Assembly: GCF_036370855.1 (NCBI RefSeq) | Contig: NC_088101.1 | Coordinates: 37,160,585 to 37,224,584, forward strand | Source of the DNA: Dromaius novaehollandiae | Lineage: Eukaryota; Chordata; Aves; Casuariiformes; Dromaiidae | Reading direction: 5' to 3' | Length of the DNA: 64,000 bases | Part shown: positions 1 to 11,900 of the stretch, in pieces | Layout: the number at the start of each line of letters is the position of its first letter | Position numbering within the stretch: position 1 is the stretch's first letter | Made by a program: the position numbers and the translations under genes | Notes under the pieces: model-generated | What the model was told of the DNA's origin: nothing | Seen by the model: the letters and a program-made list of their open reading frames with translations, nothing else | Database searches by the model: none

Positions 1-108
1 AATGTGGGAACTGAGCCCCTGAGGATATAAGTGATTCACCCAAGGTCACTCTGGAAGCCTCTGGCACAGCCACATGAGAACCCAGGTTTTCTGAGTTACA
101 ACAAACAC
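1..108 (-). repeat. MIR-family SINE relic, reverse orientation
   Basis: The stretch has the order of words typical of a reversed MIR core SINE: AACTGAG near position 9, AAGTGATTCACCCAAGGTCACTC around 29-52, then GGCACAGCCAC and GAACCCAGG. These correspond to the reverse complement of the familiar MIR words CCTGGGTTC, TGTGACCTTGGGCAAG and CTCAGTT. It is diverged and cut by the window edge. MIR-derived copies are found across amniotes. Assignment is from remembered consensus only. Confidence 0.55.
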
Positions 109-490
109 CATCGCTTCTGCCTACTTCCAGTACCCTCACAACAGTAACATATGTCAGCAGAGTGAACGTGGACATTGTAGCCTTCACCCGTGGCTTCCAG
201 TTTGGCTAATATCCAAAAAGGCACTTTCCTCACACAAACTGAATCATCTTTGTATACTTATTTTCTCTCTAACGTGATTTCATTTTTATGATTTTATTTG
301 CATTTCAGTAATGTCTAAGGCAGTTCTGCATACTGCACAAACATACAAGAGTAGCAACAAAAAAGGTTTGCAACTTGAGAGCTTGAAATCTCTCTTTTCA
401 TGTCTTCATTTTCCAATATATTGTTATGGCATGCTCCAGGGCAGACTCTTCAAATTTCACAGAGTTATCTACACTTTTTATATGTATGTG

Positions 491-546
491 TACATATATA
501 TATATATACACACACACATATACATATACATATATATATATATATT
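491..546. repeat. AT/AC dinucleotide microsatellite
   Basis: Alternating purine-pyrimidine tract of TA, CA and again TA repeats with a few interruptions. It is likely polymorphic in length and is not coding, although short frames run through it. Confidence 0.9.
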
Positions 547-3500
547 ACACATAATGTTGTGGCCTGTATCAATAAAACTCAATTTGCTACTATTAAACTT
601 ACTACTTACTTAAACTGTGCTAGCTGCTTTATCCAGTGAAGTATCACTGCCAGGTTCAGGCTTACGTATTCCAATTTCTGGGAGACTGAAACATGTGGAC
701 AGAAAAAAAAAACCACTCAGAACTTATTTTAGGCTTGAACCATAATCCACTGACTCTAAGACTCTCTTCTGAGGAGCAGCCAACACAATTTTTTCCCATA
801 TATGAAGCACCTGTGAAGGTTCAGAAAAATGGAAAAATCAGGTTGAAAGGCCAGAAAAAATCAGGTGCTGGCAGATCCAGTTAGTTCCTGAAAAGAGACT
901 CAGCCTTCATGCAGGTCAGATGATGCTTCTGTACTGTGGCATCAGCTGGATCCTGAAGTGGGAAGGGTAAGAGCAGGACAGAAAGGTGGCAGAACACTTT
1001 TTTTTATCTTCCTCCTCCACTGAATTTTGGAACAAGGTATGGATTGGTTTTACCTCACAACTAATTAGAACAGTGTCTTATGTTTACTTCCTCATTGCCC
1101 CAGGTCTGTGTCAAGAGAATTTCTGGGGATCTGGGAACTAACTTTGCAGATGCTTTACACCAACAGACCAATTTAAAGTAACCATCTCGGCCCCGGTGCC
1201 TGTGCTTGACACTTGAGTTTTCAAACTGAAGTCCTGCATTCACATCATCAAACTAGCTATGGAAACATTTACATTGAAGTGTCATCTGGAATTGATATTC
1301 CACACTGGGAAAAAAATAGAGAACATGTGTTTCCTTAATGTAAATATTTTTAAAAGTCTAAGCATAAAGGACAGGGTCCAATTTGATCATATTTTGGATA
1401 GAATCTAGCTAAATATTGCAGAAAAAAAAACAAAACAAAACAAAAAAAAAAAAACAAGGGGAGCTTCCAGCCTTTACTACATGTAAAAGAAAGCACAATT
1501 TTCATGTGATCTGTTAAACTACATTTTAACTGAACAGAAAGCAGGAAAGACAAACATGTGACAAAAGCTAATCGTCACTTAATCCGTATTGGAAAGCATG
1601 AAGAGGACAGGATTTTATTAGGCTCTTCTATCTAAAATCTATTGCACAGAACTGGTATTTTTTGACTAAGGTCCAATTCAAAAATGCATAAACTTTTTAA
1701 TTGAGAATATGGCTGGGAATCAGCAGCTCTGATGATCTTAGCATAGCATGGCAAATAATGTTGGATAACTAAGCCTCCATTTAAGGAAAAAAGTCTCTGA
1801 TGTTTTTACTCTATGGGCACAGATATACAGTATGACTCAAATGCCAGGGAGGCTTGAATTCTTCCATGCAAAATGCATTTCAAACCTCTTATGGCTCATG
1901 AAAAAGCTTATCTATTGGGGGAAGCCAAGGAGAAGGCTCCTAGGAACTTTGAGGGAGTTAAGTGAACTCTGAAAGCTTCTGGGGATCTTCTGAAAGTCTA
2001 GGAGGAGAGAAAGCCTAAGGCTGAGATCCCACATTATTCTTTATTTCTTGAGCTCCCTGAAGACCTGCTAAAATGCTGTGACGATCTTCTGATGTTGGCA
2101 GCAGAAGGGCTCCCGTGTTACCTGGAAGTTTGCTGATGACAAAAAAGAAGGAGGTCCTAATATTTCATTTCTGCTGCTTCTTCCTGCACCCTTCAATATC
2201 TTCATGTCCTATTCCTTGCCCCCAGGACATCAGAAGACAACCTCTGACAAGCAAACATTATAGCAAAGGGATATGGCTCTGGAAGAAATAAGAAGCAGAC
2301 AGAGAAGGTAATAGTTACAGCAATATTAAGGGAGTGGGTCTACCAGGAAGCGTGGCACAGAGGTGTGGTGTGGTCAGCTTCAGTGGTCCCATGCCTAAGT
2401 GCAAAGCTGGCACCAATTTATTCTTTGAACATAGCTCAGTGTCAAACAGTGCAAGGTGAGACAGAAAACCCTCAGCCAGTTGTACCCACCAGCTTGCAAG
2501 CAGCTGGAGGCCTGGAGGTCCATAGGAATGTGCGGGGTGCTAATCCCCATTCTCCTGGTACAGGAGCAATTTCAGGATTGAAAAGCACCCAGTCCACTTC
2601 CTATGAAACAGCTTTCTTATCATCAGGTTGAGCAGCACAGCATATCAATGTGCTCAGTTCTCCCTTAGGAGAAAGCATATATGGAGCTTTCCTGATGCAA
2701 AGCATATGGAAAGAAACCAAATCTAAGAGTCTTACCCTGATTTTGCTTTTGTCCCGTATTTGTTTTGATATTTCTGAGATTTTTTAGATGGGACTTCAGC
2801 ACAGCAAAGTAATTGGCAAAATTCCACTGACTTCAGTGGGAACAAAATCTCAGCTTCCTTCTCTCGAATTCTAGAAATGCAATACAGTGTTTACTTCAGT
2901 GCCCTCAGAAAACCCTGCAATTACAATGTTAATCTTGAATTGCAAAGCTTCTCCACCTTGACACTATTTCAAAGAAGTCAACTTGTCCTTCTCCCTGCAT
3001 GCTCTCAGAGGCTCTATACAAACACAGATTCCCTGGATTTGGAACTGATTCTTGGCCCCTTATTCTAGTGCATATTTTTCAGACTTTTTTTTTCTTTCTT
3101 ATCTAAGGAGGTACCAAATTTGATGGTTAAAATCTTGGCATTTGCCATGATTTTGGTCAGAATAGGTTCATGTTCTGTGACCCAGTTTTCAGATGAGGAT
3201 TGTTTACTGCATCTTCTTCTTTCATCCACTGGATTAGAGCCTCGGATTATTTAGCTTGAATTCAAAATCAGTCACAGACATTCCTTTGCCATCTGGATTA
3301 TTGTTCTTCTGCATTTATGTAAAGTTCTCTTCACATGAACTAGAAGAACTGGACAATTCTTTTAACATGTTGTGTTATATAGCCATCTTGCTCTATGGAA
3401 ATGCTTTTATTTCAAGGAGCTGGGAAAGAAAAACCTTCTTAACTTTGAAGCAGCTTTTATTGCATTGAAAAGAAAGAGCGAGACTGTCAAATACCATTTC

Positions 3501-5479
3501 ATTTTTAAAGTTAACTGTAAGGTTTTAATTAGGTCCTTTGAACAAAGATTCTGCAATGCTTCGCGTTTAAGAGTTAGCAATAGTGTATGTTCCACAGACT
3601 TCCATCATTAAGTTCAGTTGACAAAGGCCAACACAACTCTTTTCTTTGTAACTTTGTAACCATTTATGTTTGAGGTGAAGATGTTAATACGGAAATTTTG
3701 TGAGCTGGGAATGACTACGAACTCAATCATTTTAATTTATGACCTTTCATCTAAGGCCAAATGTAAAGGCAACTGCAATTGTTCTATATCTCAAGGCCAG
3801 CACATAGCAGATGTATGAAATTTGGAGTGTTAGACATAAACTTTTATTACCAAATTATAAATAATTTCTACCACTTACAATGTTCACCTTTCAAGTTCAT
3901 CTTGATTAAAACGCAAGGGCAGCATCTCACTGATTTCAGTGAGTTATAAAGCTGAAAAAGCTCTACTGTAGTACACTATGAAAGGATAAAGCAATATGGT
4001 ATTTAAAGGAAACTACTGATAGCAAACTATGCAACATTTTAAGATCTAAATCCTCTTCCATCTAGATGACCGAAACAAAAAAAGAACAGAATCATTAGCC
4101 AAGGTGGTCTTAATTTTATTTTCACTCTTGAAGCCTTGAAATCTTTAGAGGTTCCACTGAATGTGGATTACTCGAACCCTTTGAAGACCACCTTGCTGAG
4201 GTCATTTCAATTTTGTCATTCAGGAAATAGAACATTCTCTGGGTAGTGCACTAGCAGATGTTATTACATAATCTTTCTGAATGTACAAGAAAGGAATTTT
4301 CCAGGTGCAAATCACACTACACCAAACTGCTCAGCAATATACATCTTATTGCACAAAGGTCAATTCACCACTAAGCATGTGAGAGTGTTTTAAGACTTAA
4401 AGCAAACCACAGAAAACTAAGATTTGGGTTCCTGACTTGATGACAAGCCATGAGTGAGGGGAGCTAAGGATACCAAATTCTTACCAATCTCAATTCCCAT
4501 GACTCAAAATAGACATGTTTATAAGCTTAATAAAGTATTAAGCAGGAAATTACAAGGATTTTGCTGACTGGCATCAAACAACAAAAGTATCCATACACAC
4601 GCAAGCTACATATATATGCCTAACCTAACTAGAAAGCAGCCTTTTGGGCAGTAGGCAACATAGCTCAGCAGTGACTAGCAAAAAGGAAATACAACCTGCA
4701 AAGGAAAGCCAGTCAGAAATAAAACAAAAAAGGAAGGCTCCCAAATCACAAAATATCCCTAGCCAGACTTGCAAAATTGTTATGAAAGTTTACCAGCCCA
4801 GGCACGAAATCTACTACTGGGCAGTCTTTATCACAGAGATCAATAATAATGAAAAACAGAATACTTCCTCATCAAAATATTACGCACTGAAGCCTGGTGG
4901 CCAAATTAAACTTTGTAAGCCTGCTCCCTGTAGTAACTATTTTAGGTTCCTTTTCTACTTCAAGTGCTAGATATAATCAAGCACAGTTGGATCCTCCTGA
5001 TTAATATGATGGTTGCCTGGCAACATGGTCACAATGTGGCCCTACTTTCCTGACCATGCCTGTTCTTGAACTCTAGGACAGTAAGGTGAACTTTACTAGG
5101 TTTGCAGACCTTGCCTTTTAAAGCCCTTCAGCCTAAGCTTTTGAAAAAAAATGTTACTGAACATGTGTTAAAAGAGAGAAGATAAACAACTCTAGAAGGA
5201 AGAGAGAGAAATATTTACTAATCTGTATTTTGAAAAGCCATAGTATATTTTCTTTGTATCATGAGAATTAATAGTTTTACTAAGATATTAAATCAATAAT
5301 GGAAGAATAAAAATCCAGTTCAGAAGCTTTCACAGATGATTAACTCCTGCCATGGTACTAAATCCCTAAAAAAGAAAGGACTTCCCAGACATTATGGCAA
5401 TAGCTGGAGGAAAGGGGAAAAGACGGGTGAGGGGGAAGTAGAAGACACAAGTTCAACTTCTTGTTTTGTTGTATTCTTT

Positions 5480-5580
5480 TCAGGTGACATTGCAAAAACA
5501 ACCACTTACCTTCTACATTCATTATTTCACCTGTAAAATGAATTGAACAACACTTTCCTATCTAGAGTTGTACTAAGGAT
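5480..5580 (+). repeat. MIR-like SINE relic, forward orientation
   Basis: The segment reads AGGTGACATTGCAA..., then ATTATTTCACCTGTAAAATG, then a diverged tail through AGAGTTGTACTAAGGAT. This follows the MIR 3' half (TCATCTGTAAAATGGGGAT..., then TAGGGTTGTTGTGAGGATT). The word order matches but divergence is high, so it could be another ancient amniote SINE sharing this domain. Confidence 0.4.
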
Positions 5581-6916
5581 ACCTACACTGAAATCTGATA
5601 AGGCCTACGTAAGACAAGATCATTTGGGAATAAACAGAATCCTATTATAGTAGAATAGAATTATATACTGGACCCTATCATTTTTTTCATAAGAAATCAA
5701 TGAGGCATTATTTTCTGGTATAAATGTGAGCAAGACATAAAAAAAATCCATCTACATTAACGAATCAGAATTCAGGTTATAAAGTATTGGTAGATTCTCA
5801 AGGTGAATCACTTGCAGAACATCCAGATAGATTTTGGAGGAGTTTTATGAGAAATTGATAATGCTTTTGCATTGTCGTAATTCTAAAATAGATAGGACTT
5901 ACAGCCTTTAATAAGACAGAGTTTCTTATAATATGAAACAGAAATGCAGTAAGCTATTAAAACAATCTCAGTTTTAAGATGTTTCTTCCTGTAGCCTTAG
6001 TCACTTTCAATAGATCAAGAAAAATATGCACGCTGGAGTCCCAATAATTGGGCCCCCTATGCCCCTATTCAAGTTCACGCATTATTCTCTCTGTGTTAAT
6101 GAAAGAAACAAAAATTACACCCACAGTTAAAGGGGGAGAAGTGAGAACTGTTACAGGTGATTTTCTGGTAAGGTTTTCTGTGTGTGAGTCAAAGGTGTGG
6201 ACATCTGATGACAAAGCATTTAGGGTCCCTTCTTAAAACAGCTCAAATCAGAAGGTGGGAAACTTTGTATTTGAGTGTTGCACAAGAACAATTTGAAATG
6301 TGCCCAAGATTCCACTTTACATCAGCTTGAGAAAAATGTAAAGAGGGTCATTACCACTTTAGCTTTCCAGGCCACAGGAGTGACATATATCACGAGCAGA
6401 AATGATGACTTAGCTACAGAAAAATGAAGTCCTGTACATTTGGACAAGCTAGACAAAGGAGAGACTACAGACAGCAACTATCCTTGCTTGTCCAGTGATA
6501 ATCAACTACCTTCTGTATCGGCCTTTGCATCCGCAGCTTTGAGAAAGCAATTCTCGTTATTCAAAAAACACAACAGGAAAAGTACTACACCAAATGGCCC
6601 TTTATAGCACTTTCTTGGCAGTATTAAAAAAATAGTTACTATTGGGCACTAGCAGCTAACCCAGCACAGCTAGAAACAGCCTAGGAAAGGCTCCTCCAAG
6701 GTAAGTTAGAGGCACGCTGCAGGCTAGGAGATCTGCACGCTGGTCCCTGCCCCAGAAAGAGGGGAGCGTAACTTCCCAGCGCTGCCCAGCTCGCTCACGA
6801 TAGACACTGGTCACAAACGGCACCGGTTTTCCAGCGCTTGCGATGTTCGTTTCGGACGCCGCCGGCTGAGGAAAGGGAAATGCCCGCCGCGGCCGCGAGG
6901 GGCCTTTCCCAACACC

Positions 6917-6943
6917 TAACGGTCAACGGCCGGGGCCCAACGG
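6917..6943 (+). promoter_or_regulatory. cluster of three MYB-type hexamers
   Basis: YAACGG occurs three times within 27 bp: TAACGG at 6917-6922, CAACGG at 6924-6929 and CAACGG at 6938-6943. YAACNG is the core bound by MYB-family factors. That these sites are functional is inference. A similar cluster occurs in the island at 40.5 kb. Confidence 0.45.
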
Positions 6944-7007
6944 TCACCGGGGTCAAGCACAGGTGAAAGGGCGCCGGGTGGCGGGGCTGCCCACGTGAGG
7001 AGACGCT

Positions 7008-7047
7008 GGGCCGGGCCGGGCCGGGCCGGGCCGGGCCGGGCCGGGCC
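7008..7047 (+). repeat. (GGGCC)8 pentanucleotide array
   Basis: Eight uninterrupted copies of GGGCC lie about 200 bp upstream of the LSM6 first-exon donor. Such an array can form stable secondary structure and is prone to length change. It is a pentamer, distinct from the GGGGCC hexamer known in human C9orf72. Confidence 0.95.
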
Positions 7048-7199
7048 GCCCTCGCCTCGCCTCTACCGCCGGGCCGCCACTAGACGCCACCGCCAGGAGA
7101 AGTCGTGCCGCCCGGCCCCGCCTACCGTCGCCTCGCCAAACGCGCTCTCGCGCCGGGCGCCTTTTGTCCCGGCCGCCTTGCCGTAGCGGGGCGGGGCTG

Positions 7200-7243
7200 A
7201 TTGGCCGCGAGCAGCGGGAAGGGGCGCAGGCGGCGGGCGGCAG
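7200..7243 (+). other. LSM6: LSM6 untranslated first exon (3' boundary)
   Basis: The donor CAG|GTGAGT at 7243/7244 is a full consensus match inside the CpG island, and no AUG in good context precedes it. The next acceptor in the same direction (8834/8835) opens the exon carrying the LSM6 start codon, giving an intron of about 1.6 kb. The 5' boundary is a guess; the 3' boundary is well supported. Confidence 0.6.
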
Positions 7244-8853
7244 GTGAGTGCGGCGGCCGTTGGGGTCCCCCGGGCGGCGGGACCCTCCCTCCCCCGCCCC
7301 CGCGCGGCCCTGCCGCCGCTCTGGGGACGGACCCTGCCGCCTCGGGGCCGCGCAGCCGGGCCGGGCAGCAGCGGGTGCCTCAGCTCAGAGCAGCGTAGTG
7401 AAACGGCGAGCTTATTCGGTAAATAGAGCGGCGCCGGGAGGTTTTTCCTGGCCGAATACGTGCGCCCGCGGTTTTAGCTCCATTTTTTTGCCTGTTAGGT
7501 CCACGCAGAATTTTTTTATTTCCTCTTCTCCCCCTTCTCTTCCCGCCGTTGCAGCCGGAGCTGGGAAAATGCATCCAGCTTGCGGGGGGGAGGTCGGTGA
7601 GGGAAGTTGGGTGCCAGGTACCTGCTTTAGGTGTTCTGCCTCTTCCTAAGCACGTGGCAGTGAAGCTTCACGTTGCGTTCAGGGTTTTTGTGATGAGCCT
7701 GTCTTCAGAAATACCTACCATTGTGCATATGCTGTCAAAGTATCTTTGGGGGCTATTCTAGTTGTTCTTAAACACACGTGAAAGCAGCAAGTAAAAACAA
7801 AAACTGTGAATCCATAGTACAAATAAATTGGTAAGGCCAGTGGAAGCAGATCTTGCCCCGTTCTGTTCCTGTTCAGGCAGTGTGCCCGATACAGTTCAAG
7901 CTATTTCAAAGCATGCTTGTGTGAAAGCCTTATCTATAAAATGTTATGCAAACAAGTATTACACTGTAAATATCACATGTGAAATTGTAAGATGCATGTT
8001 AATATGAAAATGAGTGAAAGTCTCAAAATGCTCATATTGAGGGAATATCTTGTTGCAATTTGCCACAGAAATCGAGCAACAAAAGGCTGACGTAGTAACA
8101 GTGTCAACTCATCATTAGCACTATTTTCTACAATTAATTTAAAATGCAGAACAGCTGTTACTTAGACAAAATGACTTAAAATAACATTAAAGCAGAAGTC
8201 GAGCAATACTAAATCAGGGCCTCATACCAAACTCTGCTTGTATGTTGTACCATGAATTTTTAAACTGCAGCATTCTTTCAGGCTTTTGCACAAGTTAATT
8301 ACAGTGCTTAATTCTAAACTTAGTGTAACTTAATTGACTTGTTTGAAGTCATCCTTTCAAATTTACTCTTTGCTCATATTTGTGTAACTGAGATCAAAAT
8401 CCCTTCTCTTGTTGTTTCAGCTCAGAATTCTGTATGTAGAACATGTACTAGCTTCCTTCCCCCACCCGCCAAAGATAGGAAGCAGTTACTAATTATTCAG
8501 TAATTTTAGTAAATCCATTTCAGCAAAGAAAAATTGAGGCCTTTGGCTACACTGGAAGTTTACAAGACGCACAGCATGGCAAATGATTTTAAATCAAGGA
8601 TTCCTGTCAAGAATTTTGGAAGTTATAAAAATGTCAAATGGAAGGTTTAATGCTATGGCTCTAGGAACTGTCTTTCCACCTCTCCCCTTAAGGTATTCCT
8701 TTTATCTCCTTTGATATTTTCTCCTACTGAGAGTCTTGAGAAGCAGGGGACTGCCCGTCTGTGTTGAGTGTTTAAAGTCTACATTTGAGTGTGTTACTTA
8801 TCCAAATGTTTTTTCTCCCTTCTCCTCTTCTCAGCCTACCGGGGCAGATCAAG

Positions 8854-8947
8854 ATGAGTCTACGGAAGCAAACCCCTAGTGACTTCCTAAAGCAAATCAT
8901 TGGACGGCCAGTTGTTGTAAAATTAAATTCTGGAGTTGATTATCGAG
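8854..8947 (+). CDS. LSM6: LSM6 coding exon 1 (exon begins 8835)
   Basis: Acceptor TTCTCCTCTTCTCAG ends at 8834; 19 untranslated bases precede the ATG. It encodes residues 1-31 plus one base, and ends at donor GAG|GTAAGT (GT at 8948). Confidence 0.95.
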
Positions 8948-11900
8948 GTAAGTTTTCCGTCTGTCTCCCACATTGAGTAAAGTCTATGATTTCATTGTCT
9001 GGGGAGGTTGGAACAGATACAGTGCTTTGTAAAAGCAAAACAGCTTGATCCAAAATCTTGGAGTACATGAATATAGATCTTAGAATGGTGACATAAGAAA
9101 AAAGAAAAAGATCAACTCTGGAGAAACGAATGAAAAGGAGGTGGATTTAGAAATTAAAATAACTTATCTAAATCATTAGTGTCCTTAGTCACAGATGATT
9201 AGACTAGAGCCTTAAGATGATTCCAAGTTTCTAAACTGAGATTGGCTTGAATTACAATTCCTGAAATTTCCAGGCAGTCCCCTTTCCAGTTCTCTACTAG
9301 CCTGCTTGGTTAAAACTACCCTTTTCCTTCCCCTTCCTGTTCTCCAACTCCTCGTACACCTTGGTCCAGAAGAGCATTGAACAGTAAACTGTGCCTACCA
9401 AGCTACTAAACAGTCGTACATGAGAGATGAAATGGAGTTATTTACGTTCTTTCTTAAACAACTGCCTAGACTTGTGTTGCATCAAGACTCACTGAGATAA
9501 AGAGAAGGCTTTTTCTGTTTGACTTTGGCTCCTGTATCTCCAGTGTGTTTTAAAGCAATCCAGCAGTTTTAATCCAGTACTCTTCAGCCCATTTGTAAAT
9601 CTTCCTGAGCTGTATGTAGAATTGTAGTTTTCTTAAGTAGTAAATGAAACTTCTCTGTTCAGTGAAGTGTCCTACTCCTTTTAGGCTAAGACTGTCAGCT
9701 TGTCAGGTTGTTTTAATAGGATTCAAAATTAAACTAAAACTTTTCCTGTATCTCCTCTTCAGTACAAGCTAGGCATTTTATTACGGAATGATTTAAATGT
9801 TATGGACCTGCTACAGACCACTGCATCAGAGGTGTAATTCAGTTGGCTTCAGCTTGGTGCTTGTGAGAGGAGACTTGTTTGTGCTGTGATGAGGAATCTC
9901 TATTAGGACAGTTTTAAATTGTGATTGTTCGCTGACAGGGCAAGCAGCACCTTCTGATCCCTTCTGGTTCCTCTTTAGTGTCCCTCTTAGGTAACGATAT
10001 TTGCAATCTGTTATTTCTTTGAGAACCACATATTCTGAGCACTTCTAGGTGGGATCTATGGCTGAAAAACTTTTTGCCCTTGTAAATTCTTTCTTGCAGG
10101 AGACTGTGGTAACAGCTGATTAAAGTCCACTAAAGCAAGTCATCATCTGCCTAAAAGTACAGGGCTAAACTTGGTTTAGTTTTTGCATGCACTATTTTCT
10201 TTATGAACTATTTTCTTTTGGTACCAGTAAGATGCATCTGTAGTTGCTGTGGATGAACCCTCAGCCTTCACCTTCACTAGGCCTGGGACTCTACTAGTTT
10301 AATATGCCTACAGTCTGGCCTAGAAAGACTCGACCCATAATTCCTTTACGCAGTGCTATTTGGCACTGGATTTTTTTTCCTGTCTTCCTTATTTGTTCCC
10401 TCTGCTCCCTCCCTCCTTCCCACCAGCAGCCTCCTTTGATGTTATCCTGCCAGAGTGCAGTTAAAACAGTATGCTGTTCTCATTTGAAAAACACACACAA
10501 TTCATTTTCTACAGAAATCCAACCAACATTTGTGGAAAAAAAAAACCCCAAACATTAAAAACCCCAGCATCTCAGGCTTTTATTGCAGATCTATCTAGAT
10601 TCTGCCTCTAGGCTGTGTTGCTAATTCTGTGTCTGTACCTCCACCCTCCTAGCCACTGTAATGTACAAACGTGACCCAATACAAGTGTTGCTGTGTAGCT
10701 GTAAAATATCTTGATTTTCTGCCAAGGGCATGCACACATCTAAGGGAAAAAGCCTTGGGAAAGAGCACAGGTAATCAGTGGTAAATTAATATGTATGATT
10801 TCTATGTGTACAGATGGATATGTATATGGAACTGAAGATAAAGTAATAGCCTGGGTGGGCTATGACAAGATCTCATGCCATTACTGGCCTGAGAGTAGAG
10901 AAAATACAAAGGGAAGGGAGAAGAGAGCGAAACAAGCATGAATGCACTCTAGGAACAAAAGAGTCTGAAAATACTGCTATTTATGGCCCAGTGAATTGAT
11001 AGCTTAAAAAAAACCACAGTCCAATTACAATTTTGGACAGACAGTTTTTTGCTTACTATTGTTACTTGGAACACTCAGGATTACTGGAGTGAAAGAGTTC
11101 TGACTTTCATTTTGTTTGGTTTTTTTGTGCATTTAGTAGCACTTTGAGCAGTCATTTTTTCCTGTTTGTGTGGCAACAGAGGAAAGAAAAACACATACAA
11201 GACAATAACATTCCCCCAATGATTACACATTGGCAGGAGAACTGAAATTCTTAATTATTTAATGGAAGATGTTACAGTAACACTTCTGAAAAATAAGACT
11301 ATGTCCTGGAGCAGGATTCTGACTGGAGTTCTCCCCCACTCCCTAAGTACAGCCAATACACATTATTTCTCAAATTGTAATGCAAGGTGCTTTCCAAACA
11401 AAAGTATAATTTTAGTAGTATTGTGTGTGTGTGTAAAGATGAAGTGGGAAAAACACACAGGCAAGACTGAGATAATAAATACAGCTTGTTTTAAGTTGTT
11501 TTATGTGCATGATTAACAAATCAGATTGCATTCTCTGAGCAGTTCTCTAATTCTTTACATCTGTTTGCCCCTACATTCAGTTTCTTACATAAATAATCTG
11601 TTTGTTCATTGGATAAGTTAAATTTGTAGGTGGCTGTGGTTCTGATCCACTGCAATGCTCTTACTGGTGGGTGTAAATACTGAAGAAGGATTTTGAATAA
11701 GCAATGTGCCACCATACTGCCAGCACATAGGAAGTACTGTTTGAACAAGATACAGCCTGAACAGGGGCTACAAAAAGTGAGAATATAAATACTTCTCATA
11801 AAAACAGTGCTATCCAAATATTCATTTTCTGGACCAAAAGAATATCAGATATTACAAAGGCAGAGAATATTTTTGATGTGCAGTTATTAAACAGTATAAT

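Larger units (their letters stand above)
109..6769. other. intergenic DNA upstream of LSM6
   Basis: AT-rich sequence with frequent stops in all frames. The longest open frames, such as the one at 4644-4970, have low-complexity or random-looking composition, and I do not regard them as genes. It contains an AT/AC microsatellite, an A-rich CAAAA-type stretch near 1420-1456 and one more MIR-like relic. No coding exon with recognisable protein content was seen on either strand. Confidence 0.6.
6770..7480 (+). promoter_or_regulatory. LSM6: CpG-island promoter of LSM6
   Basis: About 700 bp of GC- and CpG-rich sequence stands out sharply from AT-rich flanks. Near the likely start are a GC box (GGGGCGGGG, about 7188-7196) and an inverted CCAAT element (GATTGG, 7199-7204), followed by a consensus splice donor at 7243/7244. 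An E-box CACGTG lies at 6992-6997. There is no TATA box, as expected for a housekeeping CpG promoter. The next acceptor at 8834 leads into the LSM6 start codon. Extent is judged by eye; the transcription start is inferred. Confidence 0.8.

Noticed and set aside
4644-4970. 108-codon plus-strand frame upstream of LSM6
   Set aside because: Lys/Gln/Ser-rich random-looking peptide with no promoter, splice or domain support.
9882-9970. C/D-box snoRNA-like pattern (GTGATGA ... CTGA) in LSM6 intron 2
   Set aside because: No terminal stem pairs next to the boxes and no C'/D' pair is visible, so the motif is probably chance.
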